Positions 24,302-37,200 of a stretch of 64,000 nt of DNA are shown in pieces. Numbering within the stretch: position 1 is the stretch's first letter; each line of letters begins with the position of its first letter. Below the pieces are notes generated by a model. That model ran no database searches, had not been told where the DNA came from, and saw only the letters and a list, made by a program, of their open reading frames with translations. The stretch covers positions 124,001-188,000 of the forward strand of contig JASANE010003168.1 in assembly GCA_030248225.1 (NCBI GenBank), in the 5' to 3' direction. Made by a program: the position numbers and the translations under genes. The DNA comes from Trileptium ribeirensis (Eukaryota > Nematoda > Enoplea > Enoplida > Thoracostomopsidae).

Positions 24302-25072
24302 ATAAATTTACTTGTAGTTCATGGTTCACCATGTTTGTCTCACTGTTTATTCATCGTACCTCTGGGGCTTGTGGGTCAAATTTGTATTTTTTCTTGTAGT
24401 TTTTGCTCAAATAACAAATTTACTTGTAGTTAATGGTTCACCATGTTTGCCTCACTGTTTATTCATCGTAGCTCTGGTGCTTGTGGGTCGAATTTGTGTT
24501 TTTTCTTGTAGTTTTTGCTCAAATAACAAATTTACTTGTAGTTAATGGTTCACCATGTTTGCCTCACTGTTTATTCATCGTACCTCTGGTGCTTGTGGGT
24601 CGAATTTGTATTTTTTCTTGTAGTTTATGCTCAAATAACAAATTTACTTGTAGTTGATGGTTCGCCATGTTTGCCTCACTGTTTATTCATCCTACCTCTG
24701 GTGCTTGTTGGTCGAATTTGTGTTTTTTCTTGTAGTTTTTGCTCAAATAACAAATTTACTTGTAGTTAATGGTTCACCATGTTTGCCTCACTGTTTATTC
24801 ATCGTACCTCTGGTGCTTGTGGGTCAAATTTGTATTTTTTCTTGTAGTTTTTGCTCAAATAACAAATTTACTTGTAGTTAATGGTTCACCATGTTTGCCT
24901 CACTGTTTATTCATCGTACCTCTGGTGCTTGTGGGTCGAATTTGTGTTTTTTCTTGTAGTTTTTGCTCAAATAACAAATTTACTTGTAGTTAATGGTTCA
25001 CCATGTTTGCCTCACTGTTTATTCATCGTACCTCTGGTGCTTGTGGGTTGAATTTGTATTTTTTCTTGTTGG
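24302..25072 (+). repeat. Satellite array, 112-bp unit, about 6.8 copies
   Basis: The phrase atggttcaccatgtttg recurs at 24321, 24433, 24545, 24657 (as ttcgcc), 24769, 24881 and 24993, exactly 112 bp apart. Units differ by a few substitutions and no indels, which indicates young or homogenised copies. Because 112 is not a multiple of three, the same frame shift recurs and produces a series of overlapping 74-75-codon frames; these are not genes. Confidence 0.97.
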
Positions 25073-27440
25073 TTGGTTGCAGCAGCAAATTATATATAGG
25101 TTTGTATGATTCAACCTTGTAGGGTATTTGTTTGGTGTGGGTCATATTTGTGGGAATTTGTATGCAACAAAAATATTTAAATTGGGTTTTATATTTGGTA
25201 TTTAACGGTATAATATTTGTAGCCTTTCATTAATGTGCAAATTTTGTAGTAACGTTTTGGATGGCAGTGCAAACCCGAACCTCATATTTCCTACATTTAT
25301 ATAAGGCGCATTTTATAGCCTAACTTCGCACATTTAACATTACCTCTAAAGAGTTTTAATCTGGCAGTATACATAAATGGCTTCAAACGGTTCTCCATTG
25401 GACGAAACGTTGTAATTACTAATAAGTTTTTTACTTACTACTACCAAATTTTAAAAACGATGCTGTTGTGTCGCTCCAGTAATAATCTATACACCAGAAA
25501 AGCTGTCGAATACTTGTTTAAAGTTTGACATTCCTTTTATGAACGGCATAAACATAGGTAACGAATGACTAAAAATTTAAATGAAGCCTAGTAATTGTCA
25601 GGTCACATAATTTTATAGCTCGCCAAATGATATGTTTACCAAAAGCATAAATTAGAAATAACAAAATGCTCAACTAAGTACTCCTATGTTTGTTACAGAA
25701 ATAAGGCCCTATACAGTACCAACGATGCTGAGAATCACAAAAGAAACAACATAGTATTATAACCAGAAATAGATATTTAAATATGGTTTATACATGTGCA
25801 CAAATAATGTATATATATAACAAAATTTTGAATTAGCTACGGCACAGTAATGAATGAATGTTATAAGAGTTGAACACTGCCACGTTCATCTGAGATTTGT
25901 TTATATCTCAAATTTGAAGTAATTTGAGATTGAAGGTTTCGTTTGCGAAATGCAAATTGGCTAAAGCAGTAGTACTCACAATACTGCTACTTAATTCGTG
26001 CAAACTATTAAACATGTTTGCATTTCAGGTACAAATTAGTTAGTGTTATAGTTACCGTGACACAAGTTCATCATGATACCTGTTGTATACATTGAATCAT
26101 TTCTGTACAATTGGCTGTTTCTTTATTGCAGACAGCGTTCTACTCTGAATTGTTGCTAAAAGCCGCCCAAAATGTGTAATTGTTGCTTCTCCAACGATAA
26201 ACTAAATTTATGTGACAGAATTTGCACATTATAATTTGAATATGCAATTTATGATGATGCCAATTTGGAATAAACCATTTAATATGTGTTTTATAGGTAG
26301 CCATTCTATAGGGCTGGATGGGAGGAACACTCTAAGAGTCTCCTCCTGAGGCCATCTTTAGCGCGCCGCAATCGTGCTGAAACTTTTCGCAATTATTAGA
26401 AAAATTACAGAAATTTTAAGGAATAATTAAGAAAAACGGAAAATTATGAGAAAAAAATTGGGACCCATGGGAAAATTGGATAACTTTGGCCTACCCTCCG
26501 TCCCGCGCGACCACCCGACGGACCTTTAGATACCTGTGATATATTCTATAATTTAATTCGAATATAATTGTTTTGTGAAACAATTATTTAGAATGTTTTA
26601 GCTTTTATTATTCACTGAAAAATCAAATGTGAGACATTAGTTATTAAAGTTAGACAAAATTATTTTAAAGATAATAGCTTAGTCTGAGTAAATATTATAA
26701 AACATATACGTAGTTTAACACTTTAAATTAACGTGCATTTTGTTAGATAAACTTTGCCTTAGCGACGGATACGACCTGTTTCGTTTAGGTACGAGCATTG
26801 CTCATTAGCCCCTACGCTATCGAGTATCTGTAAGCAACTTCACAAAACGAGATAATACGTAACAACGCACGATAAACTCGTCTAGTTCATCGCGTTGCAA
26901 TCCACGCTGTTACAAATGCGTGACTCTATGCAAGAAAGGGTTAACTATAAAATTTGAAAATCAAAATTGAATTTTTTATTAATAATTGTCGTATAAAGTT
27001 TTTATTCATTTTTAGACATCGTATAATAAGACTTTATAGCAAAGCCTAGAAGCTTTTGAACTTAAATTGTCCTTCACACAATTACAGAGATTGTTTTCGC
27101 GATTTCTAATTTGTTATTATTTAATATATGTTATAATTATTTCTTTTTTTATTGTTCACTTATCTTAATAATGAAAATTAATTATATTGCGCGTTTCAAA
27201 TCGAAAGTCTGAAATGTGTGGATTCTAAATAAGTAAAAAACCAACTAATCTACAGTTGTTTTACTGCAAAGTTACAGATTTTGATAGTCGCCAGCTTCTC
27301 TGTTTTATCGAAAGATTATGGTACTTCGGTCAAGTAGGTTTTTGTGTTCATATATAAGTATCGTGTTTAATGTCTAATATCTTATTTGTAGAATATCATA
27401 GATTGAACCGGGTCACCGGATCATTTCGGGTCGCCATATA
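25073..27440. other. Non-coding AT-rich stretch with one GC-rich remnant
   Basis: Mostly featureless. At 26310-26520 there is a gggctggatgggaggaacac... block ending ctccgtcccgcgcgacc, which resembles transposon debris. No gene recognised. Confidence 0.4.
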
Positions 27441-27448
27441 GTGTGTCT

Positions 27449-27501
27449 CGGGCTCTGATACCATTTGATTCAGAGCCCGCGACAGCTCTTCCTTGAGCTG
27501 T
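27449..27501. repeat. Two adjacent short hairpins
   Basis: CGGGCTCTGA (27449-27458) pairs with TCAGAGCCCG (27470-27479) around an 11-base loop. Immediately after, ACAGCTC (27482-27488) pairs with GAGCTGT (27495-27501). Both are perfect stems. Whether they are transcribed is unknown. Confidence 0.6.
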
Positions 27502-30500
27502 ACTCAACGTAACAGAACTGTGTCATTTGCTTTATTGTTTGTCTGCTCGCCTCTTCTGGACAGACACACTGGAAACTCAAATGCAGCTAGGTCAAGCTCT
27601 GCGACGACTTTGCACTAAATTCGTTACATGAAGCTGAGCCGAAGCCGGTTAAGGGCTGTGTTGTGGGGCGCGTCGTGCTGTGCAACTTGGCAACAGGATT
27701 TTCGGACTTGTACAACAGTGCGTGTTTCTTTTTACATTCGTTTCATACGCAAATACTTTGAAACCTACTGTAATTCACGCACAAAAGACTTGAAACAATG
27801 AATAAGCGACTTCCGAAAAACAGCCAAGTGGCTTAAGTTAGAGCTGCTTGTGCATAAATAGTTTTGAGCCCACAGGTAGCCCCAAAAATTATAGGCATGT
27901 CCACTCCGCGAAGCCTGTACAAGCGGTTTCAGAGAATTTGTCCGTTCCACCGTACCCCGCAAATTGTAAGCCTATATCGGTGGCTTTGCAAGTTCATCAT
28001 TATTGTCTTTAAACGATTACACTGGATTTAGCTTCATAATTGTGAATTCTGTGTGAGTTGATAGGCTCAACGGAACCGCCTAGTTATTTCAACAATAGCT
28101 GTTAAGCATACAGGATTGCGCGATGCAATACGGGTACCTACTACTTGCGGGTGTACCCGCTACCCACGGTTACTCGCTACTGAATGCTTGAGCCCGTATG
28201 CGGCCCGCCCGTGGGTACCAGTACTCACGCTCAGCTCTGTATACAATATCACCTTCTTTTGTCCGCGACTGTACCTTCTGACTAAGACCCTGCAGAAAAC
28301 ATAATTTCAGACAGTCTAAATCTAAATAGAAGTTTGCCAGACACTATTAAACAGTTTTTGTGACAGCTTCTTAGACGGATTCACAGAATCATTTATAATT
28401 TGGCTGCTTTGGAAAACGGATCTCTCACTGGTCACTACCATAACTGAGTTGTCGGATTCCTACTATGACAAACTTACCGTGCTACCGGGTCACTACCGTG
28501 TCCGGTTCGCCGAATCTCAAAATCGGCACGGTTTACATCTCTGCAGAATATATATTGATTTTGTAATGTGGTTGTTCTGGATATAAATATGTAAGTTAAA
28601 GCCTTAGCCTTACACAAACTATTAGCGTATCTAGTTTTTGTAATCTGTTACAACGTGTGCATTGTGTTATCCGACGAAAAACTTCCTAAAAAATTTTAAT
28701 CTGAAATTGTCAACAGAATTGTGTGTTTTAAAATGCAGTTGAATTTAAAATATCAGCAGTTTATGGTTAGAATGGGTCGAACTGTAGTAACTTTTGTGCA
28801 GATTCTAATGTATTTTGTAGATAACGTTGTACCTACTTCTTTTGTCTTAATATGTTGGAAATTTTATGTTGTTAATCCAAGGGACTTATAACTATTAAAG
28901 GTTTAACGGCCAAAGTCAAGCTGAGATGCGTAAACTTTATGCAGGCTGTGCCGTCCTCGATATACTGATCCTAAACCTGAGCCCTAGCCTGAGCCAAGGC
29001 CCTTATATGAAGCATATATTAAGCCTAAGACTAAGTTGGGGGAGCTGCCCTCTGAACCAGGCGCACCAAGCTGGTCTTTTTATGGATGTAACGCTACGCC
29101 CCACAGGTGGGCTTTTTTGACTATAACTTATTGCGGGTTAATGGTAAGTGGTAATATTTGACTATGTGTATTAAAATCCTACATCGGATTATTACGGCTC
29201 AGGGGTTTTCAAAAATAGCACTCATTTACTTCAAAAAATTTTCCTCAAATTATTGACACTAGAAGTATGCTCATTACGGCAATACGTTTCCTAAATGATA
29301 TACGCGTTATTTTATCAGGGATATTTAATAACACGGTAATAAACACTTTATATATCAGTAAGACCTGGATTATTTTCAGGGATAACCAGTCGACCCTATG
29401 TCCTAGCGGAATAAACACCCAGTCACATAGCTGTTGAGTGGACTCATTTTTAGACTAATCGTTTATAATCGAACGCTCGTGTATGTCGTGTTCATGTCCT
29501 TAAGCATGTAATAAATAAATCCGGTGATGGGCAAGTCGCTAATTAAGTAGCATATGCACGTTTTTACCAAACGGTAGGCAAACGAAAAGCTAACCAGTAT
29601 ATATTTATTTACTAAATAATGGTCGCATTTTAACAGTGTTGCCTGCTATAGATAAGAGGAGCGTTTAGATTTTGTGAGTATTCAAATTTTTGAGGATATC
29701 AGTAATGTTTGGGGTGTTGCTTGACGTGCCAATGTCTACAGAACTGAATTAAAGCATAGAAACATGAGAATTGCTTTAAAATTTTAGTTAACGTACGAAG
29801 TGAAGTTATACAATTTTGGCATTTTACAATCAGCTGCAATATTATAACACAAACTGGTTGCTCATATGAAATGAAGGGTTGATAATATGTTATTAAACAG
29901 AATAACCATTTCAGTATAAGGTCTTGTATGCTTTAACGTATGTCGCGAAACGTATTGCGCTATCGCCTTATCTCCGCATTTTATTGGCTTACAATCCATC
30001 TCTCCCAACTCTATTTCGTGGCGGAAAGCTCATGAAGGGCATTTTGTGACAGTCTGCATTTCAAGTGGGTAACCTTTTTAGTAAAATGTCAACTGTTGCT
30101 CATAAATTAAGAAACGTTAAACCAGAAAACACTATATATTTGAAATAACTAGATGTGCAGATATGTTGGTAACCCGTTTAATCTAACTTATGTGTGTTAA
30201 ATGCGCTGCACCATAGACACACGATGCAATTATCTAATGAACGGCAGGTCGTTGATTCTTTTTTTCCGTTCCTGTTATTTAAAGATTAACACCCATTCCA
30301 AAACACACCCAACCTCATCTAGTGGTGAAAATATTGTTGGTAGTTTGGATGTTTGTTAAAAATTGAAAAAATCCATACTATGCTGCTTGGCATTCATACG
30401 ACTAGTTATCCACAACGAATTGAACTCTACTACTGCAGCTACTTCACAGAAATATTTATGCAAACGTCATTCCATGAGGTGAGAGTGTGGGTCATATGCT

Positions 30501-32442
30501 ATAAATATGTGCTTATATATGATAAATAGTGCATTCATAGGGATGTGAAGGGAAGCCTTGGAACTAATGGAGCACTCACCACGGATACGGTGGCACTGCG
30601 TGATAAATTAGGTTAACAATCTTATAAATAATTAAGAACAACAGAGAAACCCAAGCTCAACCTAGAAGCATAATAGTATAATTGGCCAAAGTCTAGAGGC
30701 CTTCCTAAAGGAGTCGGAGACTATTATGGCTATGAGATGAGTACATACAGTGAACAAGTAATATGTTTGCAAAAGATTTACGTTTGCTTAGTCGAAACAT
30801 CAATGTAAATACAATAAGATGCTTTATAGTGAAATCGCTTGTGACATATTTATTAAATATTGCAATGACACACACCACTTTTTTCACTTTGTTTTTCAAA
30901 CATTGAAAAATTCATTTATCTTCAGAAATTTTACATATTGTATAAGTTTACATACTGAGACATTAGCAATGTGTATATATCGAAAACTTGTGTTACTTTA
31001 TAAGTCGTGTACGTTAAATTCAGTTTTACACATTGAAATGTCACCAAACATTTTTAATTTTTGATTTCTAGATATTTACACGTGATTGTGCAAGTACATA
31101 TATGTTGGCATTCATCTGTAGAAATTCAAACATTAAATAAAACGTCACGTTTAATGTGTATATCGAAAAATGTTTGAATAAATTAATAAATCTATAAAAT
31201 TTAAATTGTAAAGTTTTGCACAAATTGTGTAAGATATTGCACATTTGGTTTACGGTTATGGATTAATATGTGGGCCTGGTCTGTGTTTCTAAAGTGCGAA
31301 CAGACAAACAGTTAGAGTATTTGAACTTTATCTACTCCAAATATGTTATTAAACAATTTTTACCTTCTTTTTAAACAAAGCTTCTGCATTTTCTGGTCAT
31401 ATTTGTCAAACTGTCTACATATAGCTGTTATTACAAAACAAATTAAAATTTGTCTGAAAATACGAAAGAAAATCGTCCTTGGTTATATTAAAAAATTGTA
31501 TAACAACAGGTGGCACTGTTTGGTTTATTGATAGCGTTTTGTAAAAATAAGGCATCATTTAAAAAGCGTATCGATTAGCCGCTAATGACTTTGCATTACA
31601 CACATATATAATAATCTAAATATAACGCTGGAAAATCAAGAAATCCAAATTTCCACAAAAGGTTATTTACCTGCATCTTATCATGTGAAATCTTTTCGTG
31701 TATTTAAACATTTTAACATTAACTTGTGGAGCAGTTAAGAATCGAAGACTATACTTTGGAATCTGCATGGATAATTAGGAAAAATTTTGTCAACCGCCAG
31801 GAAACCTGTATATAAAATAAACCATATGGTAGTTAAATTCTCAACTTAAACAAATGTGGTAAGAATTAATTATATCATCTGTTGTACGGATCCGTCTTCA
31901 AGCCGTTGACACGAATGAACGCATTGAGGTTGGACTGAAGTCGCTGGCATTAGAACTCGGTTCTAGATGAGTGGAAGGCATGTCCCTATTGAGCCGGAAA
32001 GCGGAATAATAGCAACTTGAGACCATTCAAAATTAAAGTAATCCAATTGGAGTAAACTGATCCAGGTTAACATTCAAAAATCACAATACTGTCAATGCTA
32101 TAACATTATGAGACCCATCAAATCTTAGCATAAGATACCCTCCAATTTTATAAACGTACAGTCAGCCACTACCTGGCATGGCCTAAATCAGCAGGGACTG
32201 CAGGGGCGTCAACAAAAACTCCTATGAGGCTTGGCACCCACGCATTGTGATGCCAACTCAACATGTGATTTGACGATGGCACGTAGAAACAATTTGTTGC
32301 AGTTATAAACTGGGGGGTACGGCTTCCCAGTTCCTCCTCCCCGTCCCCCGGCAATGCCCCGGAGCGACTGTCCAGTTAAGGTTGTTTCTCACATAATTCT
32401 ACCCAGACTTATAAGTTATAGATTGTTTGTCACTGTTTTCAG
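27502..32442. other. Non-coding stretch upstream of the first visible ESRP exon
   Basis: No RRM1-like or other exon was recognised. Short frames at 28116, 28926, 30819 and 31343 have no family motif. The 32165-32360 stretch is GC-richer repeat-like DNA just before the exon. Confidence 0.4.
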
Positions 32443-32537
32443 GGAACAGCAATGAAGCTCTCCGATTCCTGTCCCGCGGTGCTAGTGTTATCGTTCGAAT
32501 GCGCGGATTGCCTTATGATTGTAGACCGGAGCAAATT
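32443..32537 (+). CDS. ESRP-like exon: RRM1-RRM2 linker and start of RRM2
   Basis: The acceptor (ttttcag) precedes 32443 and the donor (gtaagt) follows 32537. The first two bases complete a codon begun in an unseen upstream exon, giving a glycine as in the family's conserved GG(T/A)SNE stretch. The exon then reads NSNEALRFLSRGASVIVRMRGLPYDC in two adjoining blocks. The segment from VIVRMRGLPYDC is the first beta strand (RNP2-like) of RRM2. It ends in phase 0 after RPEQI. The preceding exon, ending in the RRM1 region, was not identified in 1-32442, so the upstream intron is long or begins outside the window. Confidence 0.93.
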
Positions 32538-32775
32538 GTAAGTTTATTGGGAGGTTCGATTCGGTTGGGTGCATTGCATGATAATGCTTGGCGTTGCGAC
32601 TGAGGCCGTTGGGTTTATACTGACATCTAAGTCATATATATACTTTATCATTATAAATTTGATACAGACACAGATATTTTTAGAGAAATCTTCTGTGTGG
32701 GCTAATATTTAACAAACCTAATACACAGCAATAATGATTATATATTAGTGGTGCTTTCTGAGAGCCGTGGACACA

Positions 32776-32810
32776 AAATAAATAAATAAATAAACACATA
32801 AATAAATAGA

Positions 32811-32861
<51 letters not shown>

Positions 32862-32874
32862 ACAAATAAATAGA

Positions 32875-32925
<51 letters not shown>

Positions 32926-32930
32926 ATTGG
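32776..32930. repeat. AAAT/AATA tetranucleotide microsatellite
   Basis: About 150 bp of aaat repeats with a few c and g interruptions. The long minus-strand frames of repeated FIYLFIYL at 32680-33100 come from this repeat and are not genes. Confidence 0.98.
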
Positions 32931-33157
32931 ATCCCTTTCCTACCAAATTCCCGCCATGTTAATGTCGCGTGTACAAACAAAGTCCTCTTTACCAGGAGAA
33001 ACTGCATAAATTTTTCGCTAACTCTACTAAATAAGGCCAGCATTTGTACGTTTGTGCCCCCCGCAAAAAAAAGAAAAAACCGTAGATGAAGAGCACCCAA
33101 AATATGTAGTGAAGCGCGAAGGATTCATGTTCAGACATTTTGGCATCGCGTATTTTA

Positions 33158-33350
33158 TATTTCTAATATATTTATATATATTATATTTATATATCTATAT
33201 ATTATATATATATATATAAATATATATATGTTTATATTTATATATTTATTTATATTATATTATATTTATTATATATTATATATATTGTAATTATATATAT
33301 TTATATTTATATTATATATATTATAATTATATATATTTATATTTATATCA
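33158..33350. repeat. TA/TTTA-rich low-complexity tract
   Basis: Nearly pure alternation of tata and ttta words with several inverted stretches. Confidence 0.9.
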
Positions 33351-33954
33351 TATGCTTTTTTTATCATTTTTGTGCTTAGAAGCTTCGTTGTTATATTATC
33401 CAAGCGTTTGCGTTATGTCTTTCCACAGTTTTAATGTTTTATGTTTGTGAAAGAAAAAGGAGAAGGAAATTACATTTTATTAAAACAAATGCATCACGTA
33501 GAAACAACACCAGTTAAAGTAGGCGTCGTCTGTTAAATATTTCAAAAACTTTCAGTGCTTCTTGTCAAGAAGCTAATTCAAACACTTGCATGCTCGAAGG
33601 GATTAAAAGAATCTAGAAATTATGTATGCATTGGTATACATATATCTCACGATCATTACCAATATCCATACATATCTGGGTGTAAATATATATGGAAATC
33701 TAAATAGTAAAATATAAATATATATATAACTAAATATAGAAGTACGTTACGTAGATAAGTTTAATAAACCTTCAGTTTTAGCACTCAAATGCGGCAGAAA
33801 AGGTGGGGTTGGGCGGCACAAGACAAAAGAGCAGTAAGCTCTTGAAAAGTCGAGGGGCATGAAAAAGCGAACGGGGCCGATCGTTTACCTTCATTTTTTT
33901 GTAACATTATCATTGCTAGTTCACAAAATAATACGTCCATCTATTCGAAAATTT

Positions 33955-34062
33955 TTTGTTACATACGACATCTCATACGTAGCTGTGTTACATACGACAT
34001 GTTGTATGTAACCCGTGTTACCCACGACATGTATGTAACCAGTGTTACATACGACATGTCGT
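33955..34062. repeat. Short degenerate repeat around TTACATACGACATGT
   Basis: Five variants of gttacatacgacatgt occur in about 105 bp, including tgtaacc and acatgtcgtat inverted forms. It directly precedes the 34101 minisatellite. Confidence 0.8.
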
Positions 34063-34100
34063 ATTTATCACTGGTACATAGAACTCTGCGAAACTATAAT

Positions 34101-34295
34101 CAGTTTGATATTGGTGCCCCCTCCGGTTTGATATTGGTGCCTCAGCAGTTTGATATTGGTACACCGCTCCGTTTTGATATTGGTGCCCCCTACAAGTTTG
34201 ATATTGATGCACCCCTCGAGTTTGATATTGGTGTCCCCCTCCAATTTGACATTTGTGTCCCCTCCTGTTTGATATTGGTGCCCTCCTGTTTGAAT
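34101..34295. repeat. Minisatellite, 21-22-bp unit, about 9 copies
   Basis: The unit tttgatattggtgcccc plus a variable ctcc/cctc end recurs about nine times with point changes. The 135-codon frame at 33999-34406 follows from this array and is not a gene. Confidence 0.95.
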
Positions 34296-37200
34296 CGGCA
34301 ACCAGTTAATTTTTTTGCGTTTGTCAGCATTAAGTGGAAGGGACCTGGCTCCACCCGCCCACCGCTCTTGCTGCGACCCATGTTTGTAGTGGGGATGATG
34401 GTATAAGAGTGGGAAATTTATCCGCCCCCAAAAAGACAGTCGCGCAACGTCATACCACTAAACCCCATATATTTTAGTACATATTACATATATGTCTTTT
34501 CCTCTAAGTGTTCATCATAGACTCTTAGTCGTGTGATGTAACCCAAAAGTTGAATTACAATGGTTTGACTCGAGAATTCGTTCAAAAGAAAAATATCTTG
34601 CGAAGATTTCATATTTCTGTACGATACCGTATATTATACATTGTACTATATATAACGTTGCATATCAATTTATCAATAAGCAGTTGCCATTAGAATTGGT
34701 TATATGATCACAGACATGCATAGCATTAGGATCGACACGATCTTTCGGGAGTTGGGAAGGTACTAGTTTAAAACCGGCGCTACGTTTATACTATTTTTGA
34801 CCCATAACAGGACCTCATAACTTTTTTTATACATTAATGGTTAGATGAATGTAAATTGTTTTACAACTATTTTTCTTACACGTTTAATACTTATCTATGT
34901 AGTCCCGTTTACTACTAAATTTTCATTGAATTTTATCTATAATTCTAAATTCTATTATCATTTCTTTTTTGACGCATGTATTCGCTGCCTGCATACAAAT
35001 ATCATATTTTATTACAAGCTATTAGGACCTTTCAATCATTTATTTTTCTTTTTGAGTATCTTGTTTAGTATTCTTTAGTTTATTTCTACGGCAGTTGGTT
35101 GGAAATTTGTCCTCCGAGGCGCTACTGTACGCATATATAAATTCTAGTACAAATCCTGGTCTCGCAAGGTAATTCCACTGGTCATATTACATGGCTTTAT
35201 TTTTGCCGCTTTGACCGATGCGTTATTTCACCTTAAAAACTTTTCGTATTCAACACTATTTTTCAAATCCAAAACAAAATTTAGTTCGAGTAAAACACCG
35301 CAGGGCAGGGGTTTCGGATCGAAAACCAGAAATAGTAATTATTTTTGATACAACCTAAACAAAAATAAGCCTGTACGCTCTTACATTAACGAGGAGGATT
35401 AATTATTAATGTTTTAAATCATTACATTAGCAACCGGGTATATTTCGAGGGTTGTCGATTTCGTATTCGGCGCATCTGTCTTGCAATATGTGTAAAGGGA
35501 CTGCTGTAATTGCAGCGAAGAAACCAGAGGTAGGTAGGTACGTAGAGCTAAATGGGTTGGTGGGTGATGGAGCTGTTTTTTTGACCGCCGACAGAAAAAT
35601 ATGGCGGCGCCAAATTTTTGCTAAATTTTTCCCCAAGTTTTTATTTAATCAGTGCCTTTCAATCTTTTAAATCAAATTCTGTTATCGATGTCTGTATTGT
35701 TATTATTATTGTTCGATTTACGCCTAAATATTTATGTATAATGGTGTGCATATGCTATATGTGTTCATATACGTCTGGAAGTTATTCGCCTTCGGCAGTT
35801 GTGTGCCTCCACGTTTTTAGACAGCGGTCAGATTTCGTTTCTTAAACTGTGCGGCTCTTTTGAACACACAATAAGCATGCCTCTTTTCATGTTGCCAGGG
35901 AAATATGTATTGATGACGTAGTGGTGCTGCGCAATAGACGTTCATCACACGCTTAACCCCTTAAATTTACAACCTCCTGGTCCAATTTTGTAAACATCAC
36001 AGTTTTCTGTATTAAAAGCGAGTGTTTAAAATCCGGTTTTTTAGTTTGGCAGGTTTCTATATCTATTGGACCAAGATCATTTCTATAGCAAATTTTCGTC
36101 AAAATTTGGCCAAACGCATTGAATATTTTGATGGTGAAGAAATACTTTATTTCATTTTTATAATTTTTGCATTCAAGCTTATTATAATCGACCCGACTAT
36201 TTTCTTCTCAATTAAAATATACCATACCAATTTTTGGGCTAGTTCAGCTTTGGTAATTCTTTAGGAGCAAGGCTTTTTTAGGTAAACATGCGTGTGTCGT
36301 AGTAAAACCAATTCAATCCTCGTACTCTGGTTTCACAGCTCTTCTCTGTCCTGAACCAAGAACTATCCTTCGAAACCTGTCCATTTAGAGTATATTCGTT
36401 TTCAAGTTTTGTTATCAGCAGGAGCGAGATGGCTTGTTTTATTTTATTACGGGATCAGTATTCCAGGTTTCGTTTTGACAAAAGCTCAACTTCTACATCA
36501 AACCTTTCTTGCGAAACATATTATATTTTTGAAAGCGTTTTGAAATTTTGCATTCACAATGTAAGTATAGTATTTTGGGTTTGCGATCATAAATTTTCAA
36601 TGGATCGTATCGAAGCTCTCTTAGCGTATATTATCATGTTTCCCCTCTCGGATAATCGTATAAGTGTTTGATTGTGCAAAGTGAAAGGCTAAGCTTAAAC
36701 AAGGTTCGCAATTAAACTTAAGTTTTTGGCTTGTGGTATTCATGTCAAGTCCCCGCTCGGTAACAGATTTTGGTCGCAACTTTACATCATCGTTTTCAAT
36801 TAGACTACCGGCGACACATTGGCTACTTATTGCAAAAAAAACGATTTTAAGATTTCTATGGTTGTTTGTTATTGTCACGTTTGGAGTTAACTTCGCCTGT
36901 GTTCCCAACTTTTATAAAAAAGAGTCTTTTAGATATAAAACTGTTATTGTTTGATTTAAACTACACACAACATGCAAAATTTCGATGCTTGTCACCAAAT
37001 TAGAGGCGTCGCCATCAGAAGAGGTGGGTAGGGAGGCCGCTCGCCAAAAAGTTCTAGTAGGCGCTAGTAATTTTTGTGAAATGTTTCGCAGATGGCTTTG
37101 ATAAAATTTTGCTCTTTCGTCGCGCGAAACCTTAATACAGACGCACCGCGGCCGCCACTCCTCGTGAAAAAATCGCAAAATTTATCAACACTTTTTGCCA

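Noticed and set aside
24321..24993. Series of overlapping 74-75-codon frames
   Set aside because: They are generated by the 112-bp satellite, each spanning two units, with no sign of a protein family.
32680..33100. Hydrophobic minus-strand frames of FIYL repeats
   Set aside because: Translation of an AAAT microsatellite.
33999..34406. 135-codon + frame
   Set aside because: Made of the 21-22-bp minisatellite and its flanks.
36429..36954. Several 73-95-codon frames on both strands
   Set aside because: Intronic, with no recognisable motif, and frames on both strands overlap.
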